Assembly (NCBI GenBank): GCA_002438545.1
Contig: DJPK01000006.1
Location: 1 to 5,283 of the forward strand
DNA: 5,283 nt
Source: Caryophanales bacterium UBA6414
GTDB taxonomy: Bacteria > Bacillota_I > Bacilli_A > RF39 > UBA660
Reading direction: 5' to 3'
Shown: positions 1 to 5,283 of the stretch, piece after piece
Layout: each line of letters opens with the position of its first letter
Position numbering within the stretch: position 1 is the stretch's first letter
Notes under the pieces: generated by a model
The model's database searches: none
Told to the model about the DNA's origin: nothing
Seen by the model: the letters and a program-made list of their open reading frames with translations, nothing else
Position numbers and translations under genes: made by a program

Positions 1-38
1 AAAAAAGATAAATAGAATTTTACTTCTACTTATCTCTT
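1..38 (-). terminator. Intrinsic terminator of the pheST unit, overlapping the end of pheT
   Basis: A 15-bp stem pairs 38-24 with 17-3 (two G-U pairs, the rest Watson-Crick) around a 6-nt GUAAAA loop, and six U run to the window edge. The 5' arm contains the last codons of pheT (Arg-Asp-Lys) and its TAG stop, so the stem can form fully only after the ribosome leaves. The length of the stem and the U run make this a confident call despite low GC. Confidence 0.85.
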
Positions 39-2401
39 AAAACTGCATTGTGTTTAGTTACAACATCACTAATTATTTTATTAAATATATCCATTACTTC
101 TTTTTCTTCTAGTGTTCTACTACTATCAGTAAATGTTAATTTGAAAGCTAGTGATTTCTTATCCAAATCTATTTTATCACCAGAATAATAATCGAATACG
201 TTTATACTCTCAAGTAATTTACCACCAGACTTTTTAATAGTATTTTCAATATCAATAGCCATAGTATCTTTATCAACAATAAATGATACATCTTTAACAA
301 TACTTGGATATTTACTTGTTTCTTTATATTTAATAGGTTTTATTTTCTTATTATATAAACTTGTTAAGGAAAATTCGCAAACATATATATCATCATTACA
401 AATATTTGGATGTAATTTACCTATTATACCTATTTCTTCTCTATCTACCAATATTTTAGCACTTATACCAGGATGTAATTCAGGAACTGATACTACTTCA
501 AAACTATATCTATTTTTAAATCCTAAGTAATTAAATAAGTTTTCAATAATACCTTTTACTAAATAGAAATCAACATTAATATTTATACCTTGCCAACTAT
601 TAGATAAATAACTACCTTTTAATAACATAGCTACTTTAGATACTTCTTGATAATTGGTATCATATGTTTTAGATATTTCATATATTAAGACATCTTTTAC
701 TCCTCTTGATTTGTTATATTGGTAAGTATTTAGTAGTGATGGTAAGATACTAGTTCTGATAACTGATTTATCAATACTGATTGGATTAGGTAGGACAATA
801 CTCTTTCTATTATCATATTTAAACATCTTAGCCATATCAGGAGTTGTTAAAGTATAAGTTTTACATTCATTTAGTCCTAAAGTACGTAATCTTTTAGATA
901 CATCTTTTCTAATTCCAACATCACCAACATATACTCCTCTTCTTGTATTAGTTTTAGGTAATGTTGATTTTAAATTATGATAACCATATAGTCTACCTAT
1001 TTCTTCGGCAATATCATTAACATATGGATCAATATCTAGCCTTCTATTAGGAATAGTAGCAGTAAACTTATTATCTTTATATTCATATTCAAAGCCTAAT
1101 CTATCTAATTCTGTTTTAATATCTTCATTAGTTAGGGTAAGTCCTAGTAAATTACTTACTTCACTACTTTCAAATGTTATTTGTTTTGGTGTTTTATCTA
1201 ATTTATCATGAGAAACTATACCAGTTAATACTTTAGCACCAGCATATTTTTCTAAAAGATGACAAGCTCTATCAATAGCCATTTTAGTATATTCATAGTT
1301 TAATCCTTTGCCATATCTTATAGATGATTCACTTTTTAGATTAAGTCTATTAGCAGTATTACGAATACTTATTCCATCAAATATTGCACTTTCTATTAAG
1401 ATAGTTTTAGTATTATCATCTACTTCGGTATTTTCTCCACCCATAACACCGGCTATACATACAGGTTTATTAGTATCAGTAATTACTATATCGTTAGGTG
1501 TTAATACTCTATTTTTACCATCTAATGTTATTACTTCTTCACTTTCTTTAGCATCTCTTACTAAGATTTTATTACCTAGTTTATCATAATCAAAGAAGTG
1601 CATTGGTTGACCAAATTCTAACATTACATAGTTAGATATATCAACAACATTATTAATACTACGCATACCAGCAGATACTAGTCTTTTACGAATAAACTCA
1701 GGACTTGGTCCTACTTTGATGTCTTTAACCATCTTTGCTAGATAGTATGGGCATTTACTAGTGTTTACTTCAAGAGTGAAATGGTCTTTTATGTCATCTT
1801 CTACTTCACTATATTGTAAGTCAGGTAAAGTAACTTTTTTATTTAAGATGGAAGCTATTTCATAAGCAAAACCAATATGATAATAGCAGTCATTATTACG
1901 ATGTTTGTGAACATCTAATTCATAGTTAGTATCATCAGTACCTAAATAAACATTAGCGTCTGTTCCTACTTCAACATTATCTTCTACTTCATGAATACCT
2001 TTAGCATAGTTTTCAGCAGTTTTTTCTTCAACACCAAGTTCAAATAAAGCACATAACATACCGTTTGATTCAACACCACGAATAGTGCCTTTTTTTATCT
2101 CAAAGTTGCCGGGTAAAACTGCTCCCGGTAGGGCTACTATTACTTTTAGTCCTGCTCTTACGTTTGGCGCTCCGCAAACTATTTGTAATGTTTCACTACC
2201 AGTATCAACCATACAGATATGTAAGTGATCACTATCAGGATGCATTTCACAACTAATAACTTTACCTATTACTAGATTATTAATTCTTTTAGATATTACT
2301 TTTTCAACGTTAACACCGGCTTTAGTAATTTTAACCGCTAATTCATTTAAATCTTCATTTTCAATATCAATATAATCTTTAACCCAATTTAAACTAATCA
2401 T
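26..2401 (-). CDS. pheT: Phenylalanine--tRNA ligase beta subunit
   Basis: This subunit binds tRNA-Phe and hydrolyses mischarged Tyr-tRNA-Phe. From the ATG at 2401 it has 791 residues, about the usual bacterial length of 800. In order: an N-terminal MISLNWVKDYID start; an OB-fold tRNA-binding domain (about 40-150, with GKVISCEMHPDSDHL and VCGAPNVRAG); the B3/B4 editing domain (about 208-385, with NYVMLEFGQPMHFFD, GVMGGENTEV and ILIESAIF); the B5 domain (about 402-476, ending PNRRLDIDPYVNDIAEE); a degenerate class II core (about 480-685); and the C-terminal FDX-ACB anticodon-binding domain (about 698-790, with KYPSIVKDVSF and SRTLEEKEV). His268 and Glu337 match the editing residues His261 and Glu334 of E. 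coli. Two usually conserved motifs have drifted: TPNRxDCLS reads HKHRNNDCYYH (165-175), and the FEKGxD loop reads YGKGLN (363-368). The gene overlaps pheS by 8 nt and ends inside a terminator stem. Confidence 0.97.
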   Translation of the reverse strand: MISLNWVKDYIDIENEDLNELAVKITKAGVNVEKVISKRINNLVIGKVISCEMHPDSDHLHICMVDTGSETLQIVCGAPNVRAGLKVIVALPGAVLPGNFEIKKGTIRGVESNGMLCALFELGVEEKTAENYAKGIHEVEDNVEVGTDANVYLGTDDTNYELDVHKHRNNDCYYHIGFAYEIASILNKKVTLPDLQYSEVEDDIKDHFTLEVNTSKCPYYLAKMVKDIKVGPSPEFIRKRLVSAGMRSINNVVDISNYVMLEFGQPMHFFDYDKLGNKILVRDAKESEEVITLDGKNRVLTPNDIVITDTNKPVCIAGVMGGENTEVDDNTKTILIESAIFDGISIRNTANRLNLKSESSIRYGKGLNYEYTKMAIDRACHLLEKYAGAKVLTGIVSHDKLDKTPKQITFESSEVSNLLGLTLTNEDIKTELDRLGFEYEYKDNKFTATIPNRRLDIDPYVNDIAEEIGRLYGYHNLKSTLPKTNTRRGVYVGDVGIRKDVSKRLRTLGLNECKTYTLTTPDMAKMFKYDNRKSIVLPNPISIDKSVIRTSILPSLLNTYQYNKSRGVKDVLIYEISKTYDTNYQEVSKVAMLLKGSYLSNSWQGININVDFYLVKGIIENLFNYLGFKNRYSFEVVSVPELHPGISAKILVDREEIGIIGKLHPNICNDDIYVCEFSLTSLYNKKIKPIKYKETSKYPSIVKDVSFIVDKDTMAIDIENTIKKSGGKLLESINVFDYYSGDKIDLDKKSLAFKLTFTDSSRTLEEKEVMDIFNKIISDVVTKHNAVLRDK

Positions 2402-3443
2402 CGTTATTCTCCCTTCTATCAAAGTTTGTAAGTTCTCTTAAATCTGATTGATAAAATGTTCTTATATCATTAATTCCATACTTTAACATGGCTAATCTTT
2501 CCGCACCAAAGCCAAAGGCAAATCCGGTCCATTCACTTGGATCATAGCCACAATTTCTTAGAACATTAGGATGAACCATACCAGCACCACTAACAGTAAT
2601 CCAACCGGTATTTTTGCAGATATTACATCCTTTACCATGGCAATTAAAGCAAGTAATATCAGTTTCTACTGAAGGCTCGGTAAATTGGTAATAACTTGGT
2701 CTAAATCTTGTTTCTATTTCATTACCAAATAAATGCTTTATAACAACATCAAATGTGCCTTTCAAATCAGTTAGGCTAATATTTTTATCAACTAGAAGGC
2801 CTTCTATTTGCATAAATTGATGTGAGTGTGTGGCATCGTCATCATCTCTACGATAAGTCTTACCTGGACATATCATTCTAATAGGATTTTCACCTTTATT
2901 TGCTAACATAACGCGAGCTTGAACTGGTGAAGTTTGACTTCTTAATAATAGTTCTTCATTTTTGATATAGAATGTATCTTGGGCATCTCGAGCTGGATGG
3001 CCTTTAGGAATATTTAACAATTCAAAGTTATAATGATCTTCTTCGATTTCGGGGCCATCAACGACATCATAACCCATAGACATAAATACTTCTTCAACTT
3101 CTTCAACTAGTTTTTCTAAGATATTAGCACTACCTGTTTTAATGTTAAGAGCAGGCATAGAGATATCTATTTTTTCACTAGCTAATTTTTCATTTAATAG
3201 TTCTTGCTTAAATTTATTTAATTTTTCTTCATATAAGGTATTAAATAATGTTCTTACTTCATTAACTTTCATACCATATTCTTTTTTCTCTTCATTTGGA
3301 ATATTTTTAATTGCAGCATTAACTTCCGTAATTAATCCTTTTTTCCCTAAAAATTCAACTTTTAAATCATTTAATTCTTGCATGTTATTAACCTTATCCA
3401 TTTTAAGATTAATAAGATTTTTTATTTCTTCTATATTATTCAT
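2394..3443 (-). CDS. pheS: Phenylalanine--tRNA ligase alpha subunit
   Basis: This is the catalytic subunit of the alpha2beta2 synthetase that charges tRNA-Phe, and the whole 349 residues match the Firmicute type. Residues 1-90 form the N-terminal coiled-coil that reaches to the tRNA. The class II core follows, with HPARD at 149-153, RSQTSPVQARV at 168-178, motif 2 around YRRDDDDATHSHQF (197-210) and FTEPSVE at 254-260. Motif 3 lies in GFAFGFGAERL (307-317) with Arg316. Ala309 by alignment is the pocket alanine (Ala294 in E. coli) that keeps the site specific for Phe. Four cysteines at 265, 268, 273 and 276 (CX2CX4CX2C) form a zinc-knuckle-like insert known from Bacillus-type PheS. The ATG at 3443 has AAAGGA with a 6-nt spacer. 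The gene lies directly behind the T-box and overlaps pheT by 8 nt, so translational coupling is likely. Confidence 0.98.
   Translation of the reverse strand: MNNIEEIKNLINLKMDKVNNMQELNDLKVEFLGKKGLITEVNAAIKNIPNEEKKEYGMKVNEVRTLFNTLYEEKLNKFKQELLNEKLASEKIDISMPALNIKTGSANILEKLVEEVEEVFMSMGYDVVDGPEIEEDHYNFELLNIPKGHPARDAQDTFYIKNEELLLRSQTSPVQARVMLANKGENPIRMICPGKTYRRDDDDATHSHQFMQIEGLLVDKNISLTDLKGTFDVVIKHLFGNEIETRFRPSYYQFTEPSVETDITCFNCHGKGCNICKNTGWITVSGAGMVHPNVLRNCGYDPSEWTGFAFGFGAERLAMLKYGINDIRTFYQSDLRELTNFDRRENNDD
2399..2415 (-). promoter_or_regulatory. Ribosome binding site that fixes the pheT start
   Basis: The minus strand has AAGGGAG at 2415-2409, a 7-nt spacer and then ATG at 2401-2399, all inside the last codons of pheS. 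The earlier in-frame ATG at 2422 would put this site inside the gene and add seven residues (MIEGRIT) ahead of the family-typical MISLNW start, so 2401 is preferred. Confidence 0.85.
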
Positions 3444-3462
3444 AATTTATCCTTTCTTGAAA

Positions 3463-3658
3463 CAAAAAAAGATGATACCTGCAAAGGACGAATTAATATC
3501 CGCGGTACCACCTTTATTTATAACATTGTTATACTCTTAAACTTTAACGCAGTTAACGATAAAACTAAAGGGTGAATTCATACTTGATTAGATTATCTTT
3601 ATTACACCAGCAAAGACTCTCTATAAATCTAATTTATTTAAGTATTACTACTTCCTTA
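3463..3658 (-). promoter_or_regulatory. Phenylalanine-specific T-box riboswitch controlling pheST
   Basis: The leader binds uncharged tRNA-Phe and allows read-through into pheST. Reading the minus strand, Stem I has a basal AAGG/CCUU helix (3657-3654 with 3571-3568). The specifier loop follows, with AGUA at 3649-3646 on one side and GAA (3579-3577), UUC (3576-3574) and a purine on the other; UUC is a Phe codon. Above it lie a 6-bp helix (3645-3640 with 3585-3580) and an 8-bp ATTAGATT/AATCTAAT helix. The hallmark AGAGAG and GCUGGUG sit around a UCUUU/AAAGA terminal helix. Small hairpins follow at 3544-3556 and 3519-3533. The T-box consensus AAAGGUGGUACCGCGG lies at 3515-3500. The antiterminator pairs 3515-3511 with 3487-3483 and 3503-3501 with 3490-3488, leaving the 7-nt UGGUACC bulge that receives the tRNA acceptor end. 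I see no clear K-turn motif between the two lower helices of Stem I. Confidence 0.95.
3464..3515 (-). terminator. T-box attenuator hairpin with U7 tract; the T-box consensus forms its 5' arm
   Basis: Bases 3515-3504 (AAAGGUGGUACC) pair with 3479-3468 (GGUAUCAUCUUU) in 12 consecutive pairs, two of them G-U. After a bulged A (3480), 3503-3499 pair with 3485-3481 for five more pairs, two of them G-U. Seven U (3470-3464) end the structure; three are in the stem. This fold excludes the antiterminator, which uses the same 3515-3511 and 3485-3483 segments. I see no separate hairpin of the usual downstream T-box type, only weaker options such as CCU/AGG at 3487-3478. Confidence 0.8.
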
Positions 3659-4378
3659 TCTTGGTCTTTTAATACATTTCATTAATTTTTTTACATTAGC
3701 ATCAGGATTACTTAAGATATCTTGATTAGCATATTTATTGCCTATTACTGATGGTATACCATATCTATTATGATATCTTGATTTTCCTGATTGTAGTGAT
3801 GTGATTCTGTCTACTTGACTAGCAAATGCTTCATCAGGCAATAATACGCTGTAAGCAGGTTCTATTTGTATTAGCTCGCCGCTATAATATACAAAACTAT
3901 AAAAGTGCTCAATTAACTTATCAATTTCACATCCAAAGATGGAATCTAATAATGGATTATCTTTATATTCAAACCTGTATGTTGATGTCTTAGGTAATTC
4001 TTGAACCAATATGCTTATTACTTTTTTAATTACATCGTTTGAATATTGAGTCATTGGCTCAAAATGCCTAATATTATCTATATTGTAAATAATATTACTT
4101 GGTTGCCTTTTTAATAAATCTAAAGCAAAACAGTTTTCCATTTGCATACATTCTGAATAAGCAACTTGCTCGGGATATAGATAGCAAATAGCTTTTTGAA
4201 TATAATAGTCTTCTCTAATAGCTTTTGTTTCATCTTCTAGTAGGTTTTTATCAAGTGATTTATTCATTACAATAGATTCAACAGTTTTAGCTAATATATA
4301 GCGATATAGATACTCAGCACCAGCTAGTTCTTGCATATTTTCTAATGTTTCATCACTCGGCATATATACTTTCTTCAT
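3656..4378 (-). CDS. Unrecognised 240-residue soluble protein between frr and the pheST leader
   Basis: I do not recognise this protein. The reading frame is clean, starts at an ATG behind a strong G-rich Shine-Dalgarno, lies 18 bp after frr on the same strand and ends in TAA, so it is very probably a real gene co-transcribed with frr. It shows no signal peptide, no convincing membrane segment and no nucleotide-binding loop. It appears mostly helical, with many Tyr residues and five Cys (65, 77, 83, 150, 235). Cys77 and Cys83 lie in SECMQMENC, which is not a standard zinc motif. The N-terminal half (about 10-90) is rich in acidic and aromatic residues. The last ten residues (KLMKCIKRPR) are strongly basic and could touch RNA or membrane phosphate; that is inference. 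It contains no Trp. Base composition resembles its neighbours, so nothing suggests recent transfer. Its stop codon lies inside the base of the following T-box. Confidence 0.85.
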   Translation of the reverse strand: MKKVYMPSDETLENMQELAGAEYLYRYILAKTVESIVMNKSLDKNLLEDETKAIREDYYIQKAICYLYPEQVAYSECMQMENCFALDLLKRQPSNIIYNIDNIRHFEPMTQYSNDVIKKVISILVQELPKTSTYRFEYKDNPLLDSIFGCEIDKLIEHFYSFVYYSGELIQIEPAYSVLLPDEAFASQVDRITSLQSGKSRYHNRYGIPSVIGNKYANQDILSNPDANVKKLMKCIKRPR

Positions 4379-4390
4379 AGCACCCCCCTA
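4376..4390 (-). promoter_or_regulatory. Unusual G-rich ribosome binding site of the unknown gene
   Basis: The minus strand reads TAGGGGGGTGCT directly before the ATG. Aligned with the canonical AAGGAGGTG, the two central A positions are replaced by G, which can still pair with U of the anti-Shine-Dalgarno as wobble. The site therefore looks strong and fixes the start of the 240-residue gene. A run of six G stands out in such AT-rich sequence. Confidence 0.75.
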
Positions 4391-4396
4391 ATAATT

Positions 4397-4939
4397 TTAT
4401 ATTGTCATAAGTTCATTTTCTTTTACTTTTAATTTTTCATCTATTTCTTTATTAAATTTATTTATTAATTCTTGAACTTTTTCATTACCTAATTTTTCTT
4501 CATCTTCAGGTAATTCTAATCTTTTTAATTCATTATTAGCATCTTGTCTAATATTTCTAAGAGCTATTTTTCCTTCTTCAGCTAAAGCTTTAACTTGTTT
4601 AACTAATTCTTTTCTTCTATCTTCAGTTAATGGTGGAATAACAATAAATACTACTTCACCATTGTTATTAGGAGTTACCCCTAAATTAGCTTCAAATATA
4701 GCTTTTTCAATACCGGCTAAAGCACTTCTATCATATGGTTTAATAGATAGTTGACGAGCTTCTGGAATAGTGATATTAGCAATTTGTTTTAATGGAGTTG
4801 GAACGCCATAGTACTCTACCATAATTCCATCTAACATACTTGGGTTAGCTCTTCCTGCTCTAACATTTGTAAATTTTTTATCAAGACTAATTAACGCTTG
4901 TTGCATTCTTTCATTAGTATCATTTAATACTGTGTTCAT
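4397..4939 (-). CDS. frr: Ribosome recycling factor (RRF)
   Basis: RRF works in the cytosol with EF-G to split the post-termination 70S complex so that the subunits can be reused. The 180 residues are close to the family's usual 185 or so, and the match runs along the whole length. Residues 25-33 (NVRAGRANP) are the signature start of the long helical domain, followed by the beta domain with YYGVPTPLKQIA and ITIPEARQLSIKPYD (about 43-70). The segment RNIRQDAN (128-135) carries Arg128 and Arg131, which by position appear to match the ribosome-contacting arginines of E. coli RRF. The protein ends in ENELM plus two residues, as is typical. The ATG is preceded by AGGA with a 7-nt spacer, so the start is secure. 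In many bacteria frr follows pyrH; here it follows rplT and leads an unknown gene by 18 bp. Confidence 0.97.
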   Translation of the reverse strand: MNTVLNDTNERMQQALISLDKKFTNVRAGRANPSMLDGIMVEYYGVPTPLKQIANITIPEARQLSIKPYDRSALAGIEKAIFEANLGVTPNNNGEVVFIVIPPLTEDRRKELVKQVKALAEEGKIALRNIRQDANNELKRLELPEDEEKLGNEKVQELINKFNKEIDEKLKVKENELMTI

Positions 4940-4963
4940 ATAATCTTCCTTTCGTATAATGCT

Positions 4964-4992
4964 ATTTTATCATACTTAAAGATTTTTGGCTA
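4964..4992 (-). promoter_or_regulatory. Candidate sigma-A-type promoter for frr
   Basis: Reading the minus strand, TAGCCA (4992-4987, four of six matches to TTGACA) is followed after 17 nt by TAAAAT (4969-4964, five of six matches to TATAAT). An overlapping TATGAT at 4974-4969 is an alternative -10. Transcription would begin near 4957, giving a leader of roughly 18-20 nt before the frr start. It sits just past the hairpin that follows rplT, which suits an independent frr promoter. AT-rich DNA gives many chance matches, so confidence is moderate. Confidence 0.45.
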
Positions 4993-5000
4993 TAATAATT

Positions 5001-5030
5001 AAAAAATATTAGAAATTAATCTAATATTTT
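5001..5030 (-). terminator. Weak AT-rich terminator-like hairpin after rplT
   Basis: Starting 1 nt after the rplT stop, a perfect 11-bp inverted repeat (arms at 5020-5030 and 5003-5013, AAAATATTAGA against its complement) encloses a 6-nt loop. On the transcribed strand the 3' arm runs into six T in a row. Only one G-C pair is present, so the stem is weak and some read-through into frr is plausible. The position and T run suggest it ends or attenuates the rplT transcript. Confidence 0.55.
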
Positions 5031-5031
5031 A

Positions 5032-5283
5032 CTATTTTTCTTCTTTAGCTGTGCTTTTTTTAGTTGTAGTCTTTGTTGTTGTTTTCTTTGCAGCAGTTGT
5101 CTTTGTTGTACTTGCTTTTTTAGTAGTTTTTGGTTTTTCTTCCTTAACTGCTACTTTATCTTCAGTTTTGCTAGCTGCTTTTACTGCTTCTTTTGGAGTA
5201 TATGCTTTTCCATCTAATGCATCTTTAGCAATTACTACTAAGTCTGCAAATGCTTCTTTATTATCGATAGCAAGTTCTGATAA
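5032..5283 (-). CDS. rplT: 50S ribosomal protein L20, C-terminal part with long Lys/Thr/Ala-rich tail (5' end outside window)
   Basis: This is a partial gene: 83 codons are visible up to a TAG stop, and the start lies beyond the right edge. The first visible residues, LSELAIDNKEAFADLV followed by VIAKDAL, match the conserved end of ribosomal protein L20 (Bacillus has a similar MLADLAVND...AF stretch). L20 is a primary 23S rRNA binding protein needed for early assembly of the large subunit. L20 normally ends at about the DAL position (visible residue 23). Here about 60 more residues follow: a mixed linker with GKAYTPKEAVKAA, then a 33-residue tail with 11 Lys and 13 Thr that ends in KEEK. The tail has no hydrophobic core and is probably disordered. 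It stays in frame with the L20 part and the base composition does not change abruptly. The usual partners infC and rpmI would lie off the window. The L20 call rests on only about 23 family residues but is convincing; the role of the tail is unknown. Confidence 0.85.
   Translation of the reverse strand, partial: LSELAIDNKEAFADLVVIAKDALDGKAYTPKEAVKAASKTEDKVAVKEEKPKTTKKASTTKTTAAKKTTTKTTTKKSTAKEEK
5035..5133 (-). repeat. Low-complexity Lys/Thr tail coding region with an imperfect 30-nt period
   Basis: This stretch encodes the last 33 residues of the L20 tail. On the plus strand the 11-mer gtctttgttgt occurs at 5069-5079 and again at 5099-5109, exactly 30 nt (10 codons) apart. The protein correspondingly repeats TTKT within a loose ten-residue unit of the form KK..TTKTT. 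The repeat is imperfect, so it looks like old duplication or compositional bias rather than a fresh tandem array. Confidence 0.5.

Noticed and set aside
1308..1589. Plus-strand open frame of 93 codons inside pheT
   Set aside because: It is antisense to a conserved stretch of the PheT editing domain, has no ribosome binding site I can see, and its hydrophobic composition is what the complement of this AT-rich coding sequence would give.
2402..2422. Longer pheT beginning at the ATG at 2422
   Set aside because: The seven extra residues do not resemble the PheT N-terminus, the overlap with pheS would grow to 29 nt, and the good Shine-Dalgarno lies downstream of that start.
3142..3575. Two overlapping plus-strand open frames (3142-3540 and 3378-3575) across the pheS start and T-box
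   Set aside because: They run antisense to pheS and the riboswitch, show no family similarity that I recognise, and are rich in Phe/Leu/Ser as expected for shadows of Lys- and Glu-rich coding sequence.
3659..3760. Possible promoter for the T-box inside the end of orf240 (for example TATTAA near the 3' end)
   Set aside because: The best -10-like strings match four of six positions or fewer and have no acceptable -35 at 16-18 nt; such matches are expected by chance at this AT content.
26..4939. Mycoplasma-type genetic code (TGA read as Trp)
   Set aside because: All four Trp codons in pheS and pheT are TGG and all frames are full length under the standard code. The absence of TGA among the five stops is too small a sample to mean anything.
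5032..5283. Stand-alone histone-like or H1-like basic protein at the right edge
   Set aside because: The residues before the basic tail match the conserved L20 C-terminus closely, and the frame runs through to the window edge, so the tail is better explained as an L20 extension.
1..5283. Mobile elements, CRISPR arrays, tRNA or rRNA genes
   Set aside because: No transposase-like frame, no regularly spaced direct repeats and no tRNA cloverleaf or rRNA-like stretch was seen on either strand; the inverted repeats found are explained by terminators and the T-box.

Overview
The window is AT-rich, and every gene I can support lies on the minus strand, so transcription runs from the right end to the left end. 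The content is housekeeping translation machinery of a low-GC Gram-positive bacterium (Bacillota, possibly an Erysipelotrichia- or Mollicutes-like lineage). The evidence is the base composition, Bacillus-style PheS features including a four-Cys knuckle, strong Shine-Dalgarno sites and a T-box leader. All four Trp codons seen (two in pheS, two in pheT) are TGG and no reading frame needs TGA as Trp, so the standard bacterial code fits. The lineage below phylum level is a guess.

Layout in the direction of transcription: (1) the 3' end of rplT (ribosomal protein L20, 5032-5283, cut by the window edge), with a Lys/Thr/Ala-rich tail of about 60 residues beyond the usual L20 end; (2) a short gap holding a weak AT-rich terminator-like hairpin and a promoter-like element; (3) frr (ribosome recycling factor, 4397-4939); (4) 18 bp later, an unrecognised 240-residue protein gene (3656-4378) with a very strong G-rich ribosome binding site; (5) a phenylalanine T-box riboswitch (about 3463-3658) whose basal helix begins on the stop codon of the unknown gene; (6) pheS (2394-3443) and pheT (26-2401), overlapping by 8 nt; (7) a well-formed intrinsic terminator (1-38) that overlaps the end of pheT.

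How it works together: L20 is part of the large ribosomal subunit, RRF splits the post-termination ribosome, and PheS/PheT form the alpha2beta2 phenylalanyl-tRNA synthetase. The T-box senses uncharged tRNA-Phe through a UUC specifier and controls read-through into pheST. I see no promoter between the unknown gene and the T-box, so pheST may be transcribed from upstream as part of an frr-orf240-pheST unit.

The points most worth a second look are: the T-box expression platform, where the T-box consensus itself appears to form the 5' arm of the terminator; the overlap of the riboswitch base with a stop codon; the unrecognised gene between frr and pheS; the L20 tail; and drifted motifs in and next to the PheT editing domain. 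I saw no mobile element, CRISPR array, tRNA or rRNA gene, and no clear evidence of a wholly new multi-gene system.
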